From positions 1 to 60,874 of the forward strand of contig CADABX010000025.1 in the NCBI GenBank assembly GCA_902786285.1: 60,874 nt of DNA, read 5' to 3'. Origin of the DNA: Oscillospiraceae bacterium. GTDB taxonomy: Bacteria; Bacillota; Clostridia; Oscillospirales; Acutalibacteraceae. Position numbers and translations under genes: made by a program. Below are positions 26,221 through 34,300 of this stretch, piece by piece. Below the pieces are notes generated by a model. The model saw nothing but the letters and a program-made list of their open reading frames with translations. It was not told the DNA's origin and made no database searches. Every line of letters begins with the position of its first letter. The stretch's first letter is position 1.

Positions 26221-27633
26221 TCGGATTTTGCATATCCCTATACGGTCAACCTGCTGCGCGTGCGCGAAAAGCTGCGTGTGGAACACAGCTTCGATCTTTT
26301 GGAAAAAAAGATCCGCTTCGGCGGCGGGCAGGCGACGTTCTTTTGCATCGACGGCTTTATCAAGGACGCGGTGTTTGAAAAGATGCTCGAATACCTCAGC
26401 CAGCTCACGGAAAAGCAGCTCAGAGGAACGCCCGACGCCGACACGTTTGTGGACGCTTTCGCGACCTATATCGAAACAGAGACAACCGATTCGCTGGATA
26501 CGTTTTTGTCCATGGTGCTTTCGGGCGCGGTCGGCATGGTAGCGGAGGGCTTTCAAAAGGCGGTACTCTTTGACCCGCGCACCTATCCGAGTCGCGCGGT
26601 GGAAGAACCGGAGTCCGACCGGCTGCTGCGCGGCCCGCACGAAGGGTTTGTGGAAACGGTGATCTTCAACACGGCGCTGATCCGCCGACGCATCCGCGAT
26701 CCGCTTTTGACGATGGAACTGTTCCGGATCGGCACGCGCTCCAGAACGGATGTTGTGGTCTGCTATATGGCGCAGTCCGTCGATCGGCGGCTGCTGCACA
26801 TCCTGGAGGACAAGCTCAAAAACATCCGTGTGCCGGCGCTTTCCATGGGGCAGGAGAGCTTGCGCGAATGTCTGCTGCCAAAGCAGCTTTGGAACCCGTT
26901 TCCGCGTTTTCGCTACACGGAACGTCCCGACACCGCGGCGGCGTGCCTGTATGACGGCAACATCATTGTGCTGGTCGACGGCACACCCTCGGCCATGATC
27001 GTACCGACGGGGCTGTTCGATTTTATTCAGGACATCAACGACTATTATTTTACGCCGCTGGTCGGCACATTTTTCAAATTTGTGCGCGGCTTCATGTTTT
27101 TGCTCAGTCTGCTGTTTATCCCGACGTGGTACGTGCTTTCGCTTCACCACACGCTGATCCCGGAGCAGTACTGGTTTATCTTTGTCAACCATCCGAACGG
27201 CGTGTCGGTCTATTTGCAGCTCATGGTGTCGGAGTTCCTGATCGACATGCTGCGGCTCGCGTCGCTCAACACGCCGAATGTTTTGAGCAATTCCTTTTCC
27301 GTGATCGGTGCGCTGGTGCTCGGCGAATTCGGCGTGTCGTCGGGGCTGTTTGTCCACGAGGTTGTCATGTTTATGGCGTTTACGTCGATCTCCAACTTCG
27401 TGCTGCCGAGCTATGAGCTGGGCTTTTCCAACAAGTTTTGCCGTATGCTGCTGCTGACGCTGACCTTCCTGTTCGACTTCTGGGGCTATTTTGCGGCTTT
27501 GGTTTTGATCGCGGTGCTGATTTGCACCACCAAAACGCTCGACGGCTACACCTATTTGTATCCGCTGTTCCCGTTCAACAAAGACGCGCTGGTCAGCGCG
27601 CTGTTTCGCAAACGGCTGCACGCGCAAAAATAA
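26218..27633 (+). CDS. spoVAF: GerA-family spore germination protein, SpoVAF/GerAA-like
   Basis: 471 residues. The N-terminal half is the soluble GerA domain with RGPHEGFVETVIFNTALIRRRIRDPLLTMELFRIGTRSRTDV, typical of SpoVAF and GerAA. From residue 280 on come about five membrane segments, with PNGVSVYLQLMVSEFLIDMLRLASL and SNSFSVIGALVLGEFGV, family landmarks. These proteins act in the spore inner membrane in germinant response or dipicolinate release. No spoVA or gerB/gerC partner is adjacent; without a partner SpoVAF is the better reading. The TTG at 26218 is inside the terminator T-run, so the start is uncertain and could be tied to folding of that hairpin. Confidence 0.82.
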   Translation: MSDFAYPYTVNLLRVREKLRVEHSFDLLEKKIRFGGGQATFFCIDGFIKDAVFEKMLEYLSQLTEKQLRGTPDADTFVDAFATYIETETTDSLDTFLSMVLSGAVGMVAEGFQKAVLFDPRTYPSRAVEEPESDRLLRGPHEGFVETVIFNTALIRRRIRDPLLTMELFRIGTRSRTDVVVCYMAQSVDRRLLHILEDKLKNIRVPALSMGQESLRECLLPKQLWNPFPRFRYTERPDTAAACLYDGNIIVLVDGTPSAMIVPTGLFDFIQDINDYYFTPLVGTFFKFVRGFMFLLSLLFIPTWYVLSLHHTLIPEQYWFIFVNHPNGVSVYLQLMVSEFLIDMLRLASLNTPNVLSNSFSVIGALVLGEFGVSSGLFVHEVVMFMAFTSISNFVLPSYELGFSNKFCRMLLLTLTFLFDFWGYFAALVLIAVLICTTKTLDGYTYLYPLFPFNKDALVSALFRKRLHAQK

Positions 27634-27637
27634 AAGG

Positions 27638-27673
27638 ACCCGGCATCCGAAAAGATGCCGGGTTGTGCTTTTT
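27638..27673 (+). terminator. terminator between convergent germination and parvulin genes
   Basis: A perfect 9-bp stem CCCGGCATC (27639-27647) with GATGCCGGG (27654-27662) is followed by TTGTGCTTTTTC; the minus strand also carries a T-rich tail. Confidence 0.85.
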
Positions 27674-27677
27674 CTGA

Positions 27678-29540
27678 TTAGTAGCTGCTGGCCTGTCTTG
27701 CCGCATTGCGGATCGCGTTGCGCGCCATGCGCAGCATGTTGGCTTCGACTTTGGCGAGCGCGTTTTCGCTTACAACGGTCACTGCCACGGCGTCGTCCTT
27801 CGCAAGCTCGCTCATGTATTCCTGGGCCTTCGGGGAGGCGAGCGCTTCGCGGACCGCGTCGTCCCAGGCAACGGATTTGCTGCCTTCGAAATACATCACA
27901 TGGTAGCCGAACTGGGTTTCAACGATACCCACGTCGCCGGCCTTGCGCTTGCTGTTGGTCGCCCACGATTCAAATTCGGACACCATCTGGCCGAGCGGCA
28001 CGTCTTCATACAGACCGCCCTGATCGGCGTTGGAGTCTTCGGAATACTTCTTGGCAAGTGCACCGAACGCGTCGGCGGTATGTTCGCCGTCGAGGTATTC
28101 CTGCAGGATGTTCTGCGCCTTGACATACATTGCCTTGTCGGTTGCGGTTTCGCCGTCGACATCGAGGACGATCTTGACGTCTTTGTATGCCTTGGTGTCG
28201 AGCGCCGGCACCTCCACATCTTCTGCGGTCTCGGCTTCGGCGGCTTCTTCTGCTGCTGCTGCTTCAGCGTCGGTGTCTTCCGCTGCGTCGGCGGTTTCGT
28301 CCGCGTCATCCGGGAACTTCACAAGGATGTGGCGCACGGAGTAGGTGAGGGAATCGCCGGGCTTGTGGGCCGCGTCGGTCACATAATAGACGGTGTAGCC
28401 GGTATCGGCCTGTTCGGTCACATGGGTTGCGCCCTTGACCGCTTCGTCGGAGAACAGCCAGGTGGCCGCTTCGCTGTCGCTGCCGGAAATCGTTTCGCTC
28501 GTGGCGTCTTCGTGCAGCGTCAGGGAATCGTCGGAAGCATATTTCTTGTCGCCGGCTTTGTCGGCAACGGCAGCAAGGAACGCGTCTTCGCTCGTTGCGG
28601 CAGCGATCGCGTCAGCGGACTTCTTTGCGGCGGCCATGGTTTCGTCCGTGGTCTCCAGCGTCGGCTCCGCGTCTTCCTCTGCGGTGTCGTCCGCGGCTTC
28701 GGCGTCTTCGGCGTCGGTTTCGGTCTCTTCAGCCTTCACTTCCACCTTTTCAGCTTCGATCACATAGCTGCGATAGGAGACCACGCCGTAGGTTTCAAGG
28801 TTGGCATAGAATTCTGCGTCCACTTCGTCCGCTGTCACAGCGGCTTTGAGCTCGTCCGTCTTGGTGTCGGTGAGCTTGGTATACAGCGCCTGTTCCTCGA
28901 GAATGTGGCGATAGAGCTTTTCGTTGACGCCCTTGCCGTAGGAAGCGCGCAGATAGGCGTTGAGGGAATAGCCGTTGGAGGAAGCGGAGGATTTGAGCTG
29001 ATCGATGTTGGACTGCACGTCGGCAAGGTCGCTGTCATCGAGCGCGAGCTCCTGCTTTTGCGCTTCGGCTACGCCGGACTTGATCTGCTTGAGGGAGTTT
29101 TGTGCATAATACTTGAAGAAATCAAGCCATGTCGGGGTCTGATCCTCGGGGAAATCCTCGATCTCGCCGAACATGCCGGTGTATTCCTGCTGGTCGGGGA
29201 GGGTGGAGGTATCGAAGCCGATATCATAGCCGTAGGACGCATACTGCTGCGCCATATTGTAGCCCTGGTTGTAATAGTAGCCGTATTCCGCCTGCGAGAT
29301 CTTTTCCTCGCCGACCGTAATCGCCGTCGTGTTCTTTTCGATCACGCCGGTGTAGTTGACCGCAAACGCGCCGATCGCCGCAACAATCGCGATAATCACG
29401 ATGATGCCGACCGCTTTACCGATCTTTTTGCTCGTGTCGGGGCTGATCGGTTTTTTCTTATTGCGCTTTGCAGCCTTCTGCAATCTGGCCTTGCGTTCTT
29501 CGCGATACTGCTCGGCCTTGCTCTTTTCCTGTTTTGCCAT
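27678..29540 (-). CDS. Membrane-anchored parvulin-type peptidyl-prolyl isomerase
   Basis: 620 residues. A basic cytoplasmic head (Lys/Arg-rich, about 1-40), one membrane helix (about 44-66), a SurA/PrsA-like helical domain, then a parvulin domain: YSVRHILVKF begins it, YSEDSNADQGGLYEDVPLGQMVSEFESWA and VETQFGYHVMYFEG end it. Two very acidic Ala/Glu/Asp stretches (about residues 270-300 and 410-445) are inserted, the second splitting the parvulin domain. It would fold secreted proteins at the outer membrane face of the cell. AAAGGATG lies before the ATG. It is monocistronic and convergent with the germination gene. Anchor is a plain TM helix, not the PrsA lipobox. Confidence 0.85.
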   Translation of the reverse strand: MAKQEKSKAEQYREERKARLQKAAKRNKKKPISPDTSKKIGKAVGIIVIIAIVAAIGAFAVNYTGVIEKNTTAITVGEEKISQAEYGYYYNQGYNMAQQYASYGYDIGFDTSTLPDQQEYTGMFGEIEDFPEDQTPTWLDFFKYYAQNSLKQIKSGVAEAQKQELALDDSDLADVQSNIDQLKSSASSNGYSLNAYLRASYGKGVNEKLYRHILEEQALYTKLTDTKTDELKAAVTADEVDAEFYANLETYGVVSYRSYVIEAEKVEVKAEETETDAEDAEAADDTAEEDAEPTLETTDETMAAAKKSADAIAAATSEDAFLAAVADKAGDKKYASDDSLTLHEDATSETISGSDSEAATWLFSDEAVKGATHVTEQADTGYTVYYVTDAAHKPGDSLTYSVRHILVKFPDDADETADAAEDTDAEAAAAEEAAEAETAEDVEVPALDTKAYKDVKIVLDVDGETATDKAMYVKAQNILQEYLDGEHTADAFGALAKKYSEDSNADQGGLYEDVPLGQMVSEFESWATNSKRKAGDVGIVETQFGYHVMYFEGSKSVAWDDAVREALASPKAQEYMSELAKDDAVAVTVVSENALAKVEANMLRMARNAIRNAARQASSY

Positions 29541-29598
29541 CGTTGTTTCATCCTTTACTTCTTATTTGTCCCGCGTGCGGAACGTGATAGACTTATTT

Positions 29599-29627
29599 AT
29601 TTTATACCAACCGGCGCAAAAATGCAA
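29599..29627 (-). promoter_or_regulatory. sigma-A promoter of the parvulin gene
   Basis: On the minus strand: TTGCAT (29627-29622), 17-bp spacer, TAAAAT (29604-29599), about 60 bases before the start codon. Confidence 0.55.
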
Positions 29628-29756
29628 GAGCAAAAAGGCGAAACCGGGTACAAAACAAAAAATTCTTTCATTAGTTTAAAAAAAAGACCTAAATTTTACT
29701 TGAAAACCAAGAAAACGTACTTAGCTTTTTTGCGTCGGATTTCTTTGCAAAAACGA

Positions 29757-29785
29757 TTGACAAAGCCGCAAAAAGAGACTACAAT
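29757..29785 (+). promoter_or_regulatory. sigma-A promoter of the HTH/coiled-coil operon
   Basis: TTGACA (29757-29762), 17-bp spacer, TACAAT (29780-29785). Predicted start near 29792, leaving a 95-base leader. The LexA-like box begins a few bases after the predicted start. Confidence 0.8.
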
Positions 29786-29797
29786 TGAAATCGTAAA

Positions 29798-29811
29798 CGA
29801 ACATTTGTTCT
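29798..29811. promoter_or_regulatory. LexA/SOS-box-like operator
   Basis: CGAACATTTGTTCT contains the inverted repeat GAAC-N4-GTTC of Gram-positive LexA boxes. It lies 12 bases after the -10 element, a position where a repressor would block transcription. The longer inverted repeat GTAAA...TTTAC around it (29793-29815) could also form a weak RNA hairpin. Confidence 0.5.
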
Positions 29812-29887
29812 TTTACAAAAAAGGAATTTCGCTGCGTTTTGACCTTCGGCCGCAAATCGGGTGCGGCAACGATGAAAGGGGAACAAT

Positions 29888-30466
29888 ATGAGACAAACAA
29901 TACAATCCTGTAACAACGGCGTTTCCGGTCTGCCCGCGTCGCAGCAGATGCGGCAAAACAAAGCTTTACTCGAAAAACTGGTGCGCCGCGTGATCCGCAA
30001 CGAGCTGAACGACCGGGACCGGCTGCTGGTACGTCTGCACTGGTATCAGGGCAAGAGCAAGGAGGAGATCGCCGCGCTGCTGGGCGTGGATCGCTCGACC
30101 GTGCACCGCGGACTGGAGCGTGCCGGCAAGATCATCTATGACAATCTGAAATACGCGGTGGACTATCACTTTGACGCGTCCTGCCGCGAAGAAGCGCGGG
30201 AGACGTTGCGCACCGCGGGGCAAAGCACGTTCGCCATCGAAGCGCTGTCCGGCATCGGCGAACGGCTCTACTGGTGCCGCCGGCAAAAACGACTGTCGCT
30301 GCAGGAACTGTCGCAGATCACCGGCATCGCACCGGAACGGCTGCAAACGCTCGAGGCCAACGGCCGGGAGATGATGATGACCGAGCTCGGGCTGCTCACG
30401 GCGGCGCTCGGCGTCAGCGCGTCCGATCTGATCTTCGGCGAGGGCGGAAAGGAGTATGTCCATTGA
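29888..30466 (+). CDS. Two-HTH regulator (sigma-70 region 4-like plus XRE-type domains)
   Basis: 192 residues. The N-terminal part LNDRDRLLVRLHWYQGKSKEEIAALLGVDRSTVHRGLERAGKIIYDNL is a sigma-70 region 4-like helix-turn-helix. The C-terminal part LYWCRRQKRLSLQELSQITGIAPERLQTLEANGREMMMTELGLLTAALGV is a Cro/C1 (XRE) helix-turn-helix. No sigma region 2 is present, so it is not a full sigma factor and more likely a DNA-binding regulator. AAAGGGG precedes the ATG. The next small gene overlaps its stop codon. A LexA-like box over its promoter suggests DNA-damage control. The combination is unusual and I know no characterised homologue. Confidence 0.65.
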   Translation: MRQTIQSCNNGVSGLPASQQMRQNKALLEKLVRRVIRNELNDRDRLLVRLHWYQGKSKEEIAALLGVDRSTVHRGLERAGKIIYDNLKYAVDYHFDASCREEARETLRTAGQSTFAIEALSGIGERLYWCRRQKRLSLQELSQITGIAPERLQTLEANGREMMMTELGLLTAALGVSASDLIFGEGGKEYVH

Positions 30467-30678
30467 ACGAAAGCTACGCGACGCTCTATGCGCAGTATAC
30501 CCACTGCATCGCCGTGCAAAAGGACGTGATCGCGCGTTACCGCACCCGGCTGCAGCGTGCACAAAAGAGCTTCAACATGGCCGAGGTGCAGCGGCTCAAC
30601 GCGCTGCTGCGGATTCTGTATGAAGAAAAGAGCGAGCTGGAGGAACGCGCCGTCGGACTCAGGGAATATCTGCAGTAA
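30463..30678 (+). CDS. Small coiled-coil protein coupled to the two-HTH regulator
   Basis: 71 residues, helical and charged (YAQYTHCIAVQKDVIARYRTRLQRAQKSFNMAEVQRLNALLRILYEEKSELEERAVGLREYLQ), with heptad-like hydrophobic spacing and no membrane segment or signal peptide. The start is TTG at 30463, with AAAGGAG eight bases before; it overlaps the stop of the upstream regulator, so translation is coupled. Function unknown. Tight coupling points to a partner or antagonist of the regulator. Confidence 0.6.
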   Translation: MNESYATLYAQYTHCIAVQKDVIARYRTRLQRAQKSFNMAEVQRLNALLRILYEEKSELEERAVGLREYLQ

Positions 30679-30685
30679 AAAGCGA

Positions 30686-30714
30686 TTGACTTTTCCGGTT
30701 TTTCTACTTATAAT
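30686..30714 (+). promoter_or_regulatory. sigma-A promoter of the GH5 gene
   Basis: TTGACT (30686-30691), 17-bp spacer, TATAAT (30709-30714), about 32 bases before the ATG with GGGAG between. Confidence 0.8.
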
Positions 30715-30746
30715 GAAATTAAGCAAACAATAAGGGAGAGAATGCT

Positions 30747-32000
30747 ATGAAACTGAAAAAGGGTATTTCCGTGCTTTTGGCGCTGGTTTTGCTGGTGCTG
30801 TGCGCCGTGCCTGCGTTTTCCGCGGACACCGCTGCACCCGCTGCAAAACCGCTGACCGACGATGATTTCCTGACCGCCAAGGGCGCGAACCTCGTCAACC
30901 GCCGCGGCGAAAAAGTGCGGCTCAAGGGCGTCAATCTCGGCGCGTGGATGATCTGGGAAGACTGGCTCAACCCGTATGAGCAGGCGAGCGACCACGAAGA
31001 GGTGCTGTCGATTTTGACCGAACGCTTCGGCGAAGAGAAAGCCTATGAGCTGATGAATATCTATATGGACAACTTCATCACGGACTGGGATCTTGACAAC
31101 ATCAAAGCGATGGGCTTCAACTGCGTGCGCGTGCCGTTCTGGTTCCGCAATTTCTACTACGACGACAACGGCCGCAAGATCCTCGACAAAAACGGTGACT
31201 GGGACTTTTCGCGGCTCGACTGGGTCGTCAACGGCTGCAGGGAGCGCGGCCTCTATGTGATCCTCGACATGCACGGCGCGGTGGGCTATCAGTCTGACGC
31301 ACCGCACAGCGGCAAGGGCAACAGCGTTGGGCTTTACGCCGATACCGAACAGGGCGAACGCTACCGCGCGCTGACAGACGAGCTGTGGACGGCGATTGCG
31401 TCGCGCTTTAAGGGCAACCCGGCCGTGGCGATGTACGACCTTTTAAACGAGCCGATGTGCGACGTGCCCGAAAGCGGGATCCGCCGCCGGATCAACAACG
31501 AGATGATCTACACGCGCCTGTATAAAACCGTCCGCGCCGCCGACCCCGACCACGCGATCACGCTCGAATGCATCTGGACGGCCGCCGCGCTGCCGCACAA
31601 GGCCGTGAAGGGCTGGACCAACGTGGTCTATCAGGTGCACTTCTATCAAAACAGCGACTTCATTTTCAGCCTGTTCGTCTTCCTCACGCGCCTGTACTAC
31701 CTCGGCACGCCGATGCTGATGGGTGAATTCTATCCGCACAAACAGACGACCTGGAACAACTGCTTTAAAACGATGGAGCAGGCGAATTTCAACTGGATGC
31801 TCTGGACCTACAAAGCAACCGGCCACGGGATGTGGAGCAGCGACTGGTGCCTGTTCGGCAGCAAAGACGGCTTCTGGCGCGCCAAGGTGAAAACCGACAG
31901 CTTTGAGGAGATCGCCGAAAAATGGGGCGAAAAGCAGCAGACGCAAATCGGCTTCCAGGACAGCGGACACTATGACAAAGATGTGCGGGCACATCTTTGA
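30747..32000 (+). CDS. Secreted GH5-family glycosidase
   Basis: 417 residues. A signal peptide (MKLKKGISVLLALVLLVLCAVPAFSA) precedes a GH5 barrel. LKGVNLGAWMIWEDWL opens the domain as in beta-1,3-/beta-1,4-glucanases, GFNCVRVPFWF and VILDMHGAVG are strand motifs, the acid/base is Glu235 in LLNEP and the nucleophile is Glu327 in LMGEFYP. It probably acts outside the cell on plant or fungal beta-glucans. No binding module or anchor is seen. It has its own promoter. The 32001-32088 spacer carries degenerate repeats of GTGATG-type units and no gene. Confidence 0.88.
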   Translation: MKLKKGISVLLALVLLVLCAVPAFSADTAAPAAKPLTDDDFLTAKGANLVNRRGEKVRLKGVNLGAWMIWEDWLNPYEQASDHEEVLSILTERFGEEKAYELMNIYMDNFITDWDLDNIKAMGFNCVRVPFWFRNFYYDDNGRKILDKNGDWDFSRLDWVVNGCRERGLYVILDMHGAVGYQSDAPHSGKGNSVGLYADTEQGERYRALTDELWTAIASRFKGNPAVAMYDLLNEPMCDVPESGIRRRINNEMIYTRLYKTVRAADPDHAITLECIWTAAALPHKAVKGWTNVVYQVHFYQNSDFIFSLFVFLTRLYYLGTPMLMGEFYPHKQTTWNNCFKTMEQANFNWMLWTYKATGHGMWSSDWCLFGSKDGFWRAKVKTDSFEEIAEKWGEKQQTQIGFQDSGHYDKDVRAHL

Positions 32001-32088
32001 GTGATGGTTGCCGCGCCGCGGCAAGTGATGATTGCTTCGCAAGTGATGGAGTGATCGATTTTTCAAACCAAGAAACGGAGGATCTGAT

Positions 32089-32622
32089 ATGTCTGTTTTT
32101 GATGCTGTCGGATGCGGCTCTGTGCCGCAGACCGGTGACGTAACTTTTCGGTTTGAACGTTTGCCTGAATCGCTCGAAGATCTGCAGGCGATGCCCGAAG
32201 CGAAATAGCAAACACCTTTTGAAGCTGCTGCGCTGACCGTTTGTGCGCTGTGCGTCTATGCTGCGGTGCCGGAAACCGGTATCGGGATGTTGAACTATCT
32301 CAAAGGACCGCAGCCGCTGTCGCCCTACCAGTTGCAGTTTTTGCGCGACCGGTTCCGCGACAAAACCTATGTGCCGTTTTCCTATTTTGACGGCGCTGTA
32401 CCGGCCAATGACTACACACCGTCTGTGCCGTATTCGATCACGGTAAAGACGACGCCCTATTCCTATCAGAGCGCGGGCTACTGTACCTTGTATGTGCATT
32501 CCGGCGGCGCGGACAATGACCGTTCCGTGCAGCTTCGGCAAAAAGGGGATCAGTGGTTTTTGTGGGAACAGTTTTTGCTTTCCGACATCCGCACCCCGGC
32601 GTCAAAGAATCCGTGGGCGTAA
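32089..32622 (+). pseudogene. DUF6935-like gene interrupted by an in-frame amber codon
   Basis: ACGGAGG and ATG at 32089 start MSVFDAVGCGSVPQTGDVTFRFERLPESLEDLQAMPEAK, then TAG at 32206-32208, after which the same frame continues without a break as QTPFEAAALTVCALCVYAAVPETGIGMLNYLKGPQPLSPYQLQFLRDRFRDKTYVPFSYFDG to the stop at 32622. The second part matches the DUF6935-type family of Clostridia, function unknown. Only one base separates it from an intact 177-residue gene, so this is a recent nonsense mutation or a sequence error. A terminator follows. Confidence 0.75.
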
Positions 32623-32635
32623 AAGAAATCTAAAA

Positions 32636-32676
32636 ACAAACGCGCATCGTTTTCCATGGACGGTGCGCGTTTTGTT
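32636..32676 (+). terminator. terminator of the DUF6935-like gene
   Basis: AACGCGCATCG pairs with CGGTGCGCGTT across an 10-base loop and is followed by TTGTTGG; the stem is strong and the T tract short. Confidence 0.7.
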
Positions 32677-32757
32677 GGTGATGATTTGATCTGGGACGAC
32701 TGCTTTTTTCATAAGAAAACACTTGAAAAAGAATTGTTTATATGGTATTCTTGAAGT

Positions 32758-32878
32758 GCCAAACATTCAATTGAATATTTCCAGCCCAAGGCATGTGTTT
32801 TTATCTTTTTGGTAAAAACACAAGCTCTTGATTTTCATGCTTTGGGCTTTGGAAATTGAATGTTTGGCGACAGTTGAG
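32758..32878. repeat. 121-bp nested palindrome, MITE-like
   Basis: Outer arms of about 35 bases (32758-32794 with 32836-32878) pair through GCCAAACATTCAATT and through CCCAA/TTGGG and GCATG/CATGC, with a six-base asymmetry. Inside, GTGTTTTTA (32795-32803) pairs with TAAAAACAC (32813-32821). No coding frame is present. It lies in a low-GC island. It looks like a miniature mobile element or a very strong RNA hairpin. Confidence 0.6.
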
Positions 32879-32891
32879 CTGTGTGTTTTTC

Positions 32892-32923
32892 GGTGCGGAC
32901 AGTCTCGGCTGCCGCACTTTTTG
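32892..32923 (+). terminator. terminator-like hairpin downstream of the palindrome
   Basis: GTGCGG (32893-32898) pairs with CCGCAC (32912-32917), extended by CAG/CTG, and is followed by five T. The gene it would serve is not evident. Confidence 0.6.
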
Positions 32924-33000
32924 TTTTGCGCGAAAGGGGTTGAACTTGGATAGCATAATTAATATCGAGAGCTTTTGACATATAGAAAGGATGGAGTTTA

Positions 33001-33384
33001 ATGAAAAAGGTATTAGCGTTCCTTATGGTTTTAACCCTTGGTCTTGGGTTGTTCGTTGGGTGTGGAAAAACAGAGGAACCCGTTTCACTGACTGCAAGTC
33101 AGATTGCCGGAACCTGGATTTTAAAAGAAGGCTCTGGAGAGGGCTTTATAGTTGGCGGATTTGGGTCTAAAGAATACGCAAAGAAACTTGTTTTGGAAAA
33201 GACGGGAGAAGTTTGGGCTTATAAAGAAGTTTCAGATAAAACCTGTACATTGGCTAGATGGGAAATCTCTGAAGACACTCTAAAAATTGCAGATGACCTT
33301 GAGTATTGCGTGATGTATTTTGAATTGATTGATGATACATTAAAGGCAACAAAGGGTACAACCGAATACATAAAAAGTGAGTAA
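33001..33384 (+). CDS. Small lipoprotein, lipocalin-like, on a low-GC island
   Basis: 127 residues. The signal peptide ends in the lipobox LFVGC with Cys21, so the protein is membrane-anchored on the outside. The mature part (IAGTWILKEGSGEG, KLVLEKTGEVWAYKEV, WEISEDTLKI, YFELIDDTLKATKGTTEYI) has the short beta-strand pattern of lipocalin-like clostridial lipoproteins. GGATGGAG precedes the ATG. Its base composition is clearly more AT-rich than the neighbouring genes, as is the spacer with the palindrome before it, which suggests recent acquisition. Function unknown. Confidence 0.75.
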   Translation: MKKVLAFLMVLTLGLGLFVGCGKTEEPVSLTASQIAGTWILKEGSGEGFIVGGFGSKEYAKKLVLEKTGEVWAYKEVSDKTCTLARWEISEDTLKIADDLEYCVMYFELIDDTLKATKGTTEYIKSE

Positions 33385-33489
33385 AAAGCAAGAAACGAAC
33401 TGAATTTGTGGTTTTGAAAAAAGATACTTGCAACATTATAGTTGATTTGATGCTGCTCTCTAACAACTATCCAAACAGAGTATAAGAAA

Positions 33490-33525
33490 AACACAGTGCC
33501 GAAAATAGCACTGTGTTCTTTTTTG
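33490..33525 (+). terminator. terminator of the low-GC lipoprotein gene
   Basis: ACACAGTGC (33491-33499) pairs with GCACTGTGT (33508-33516) and is followed by TCTTTTTT. Confidence 0.85.
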
Positions 33526-33579
33526 CTTGTCCGTGTTCGCGCGGCAGTTCTTTCGCCTTTGCGCAACGCTCGCCCGCGT

Positions 33580-33610
33580 CACTAAGCACTAAGCACTATC
33601 CACTATCCAC
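33580..33610. repeat. CACTANN heptamer tandem repeat
   Basis: Four 7-bp units, CACTAAG twice and CACTATC twice, then CAC. It lies between two terminators of convergent units. Confidence 0.8.
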
Positions 33611-33612
33611 GA

Positions 33613-33646
33613 AAAAAACGCTGCCCAAACGGACAGCGTTTTTTTG
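33613..33646 (-). terminator. terminator of reverse rubrerythrin, likely bidirectional
   Basis: AAAAAACGCTG pairs with CAGCGTTTTTT, with CCC/GGA near the loop. T runs exist on both strands. It lies seven bases beyond the rubrerythrin stop codon. Confidence 0.85.
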
Positions 33647-33652
33647 AAAAGC

Positions 33653-34186
33653 TTATTCCCCAAAATACCGATCCAGCAGACCCTTGAACGCTTTGCCGTG
33701 TCTGGCTTCGTCGCGGGCCATCTCATGGACGGTGTCGTGGATCGCGTCAAGGCCGAGCGCCTTCGCCTTTTTGGCGAGTTCGGTCTTGCCGAGGGTTGCG
33801 CCGTTTTCGGCGGCGACACGCATTTCGAGGTTCTTCTTGGTGCTGTCGGTCAAAACTTCGCCCAGCAGCTCGGCAAACTTGGCGGCGTGTTCAGCTTCTT
33901 CAAACGCAGCCTTTTCCCAATACAGGCCGATCTCCGGATAGCCTTCGCGGAACGCGACGCGGCTCATGGCAAGATACATGCCGACTTCGCTGCATTCGCC
34001 GTTGAAGTTCGCACGCAGGTCTTCTTTGATCTCGTCGTCCACGTCCTTGGCAATGCCGACCACATGTTCGGCAGCCCAGGTGAGGTCTGCGCTTTCGCGC
34101 TCTTTCATCTTCGCTTTGCAGATCGGGCAGGTGTCGATGGGTTCGTCGCTTTCATAGCCGCAAACCGGGCAGTAATACTTTTTCAT
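33653..34186 (-). CDS. Reverse rubrerythrin (NADH-dependent peroxidase)
   Basis: 177 residues. The N-terminal rubredoxin-type FeS4 site is formed by [10 protein letters not shown] and TCPICKAKM, before the ferritin-like di-iron domain, the reversed order that defines revRbr. Di-iron ligands are seen in [30 protein letters not shown] and [14 protein letters not shown]. The enzyme reduces H2O2 to water in anaerobes, usually taking electrons from NADH via a partner. ATG at 34186 follows GGAGG by ten bases; the open frame begins earlier without a site. It is the last gene before the terminator and follows the damaged HAD gene on this strand. Confidence 0.93.
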   Translation of the reverse strand: MKKYYCPVCGYESDEPIDTCPICKAKMKERESADLTWAAEHVVGIAKDVDDEIKEDLRANFNGECSEVGMYLAMSRVAFREGYPEIGLYWEKAAFEEAEHAAKFAELLGEVLTDSTKKNLEMRVAAENGATLGKTELAKKAKALGLDAIHDTVHEMARDEARHGKAFKGLLDRYFGE

Positions 34187-34300
34187 TGGAATTAGTCCTC
34201 CATCTTGCAATTTGACCGATGCAAACGCGTCGGCTCTTGTTGCTATTATACTGAAAACCGCGGGTGCTTGTCAAGCAAAAGGCACGAAAGTGAGCGACGG

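Noticed and set aside
32206-32208. TAG as pyrrolysine or a recoded amber
   Set aside because: No sign of pyrrolysine genes in the window and the gene family has no such residue that I know of; a mutation is simpler.
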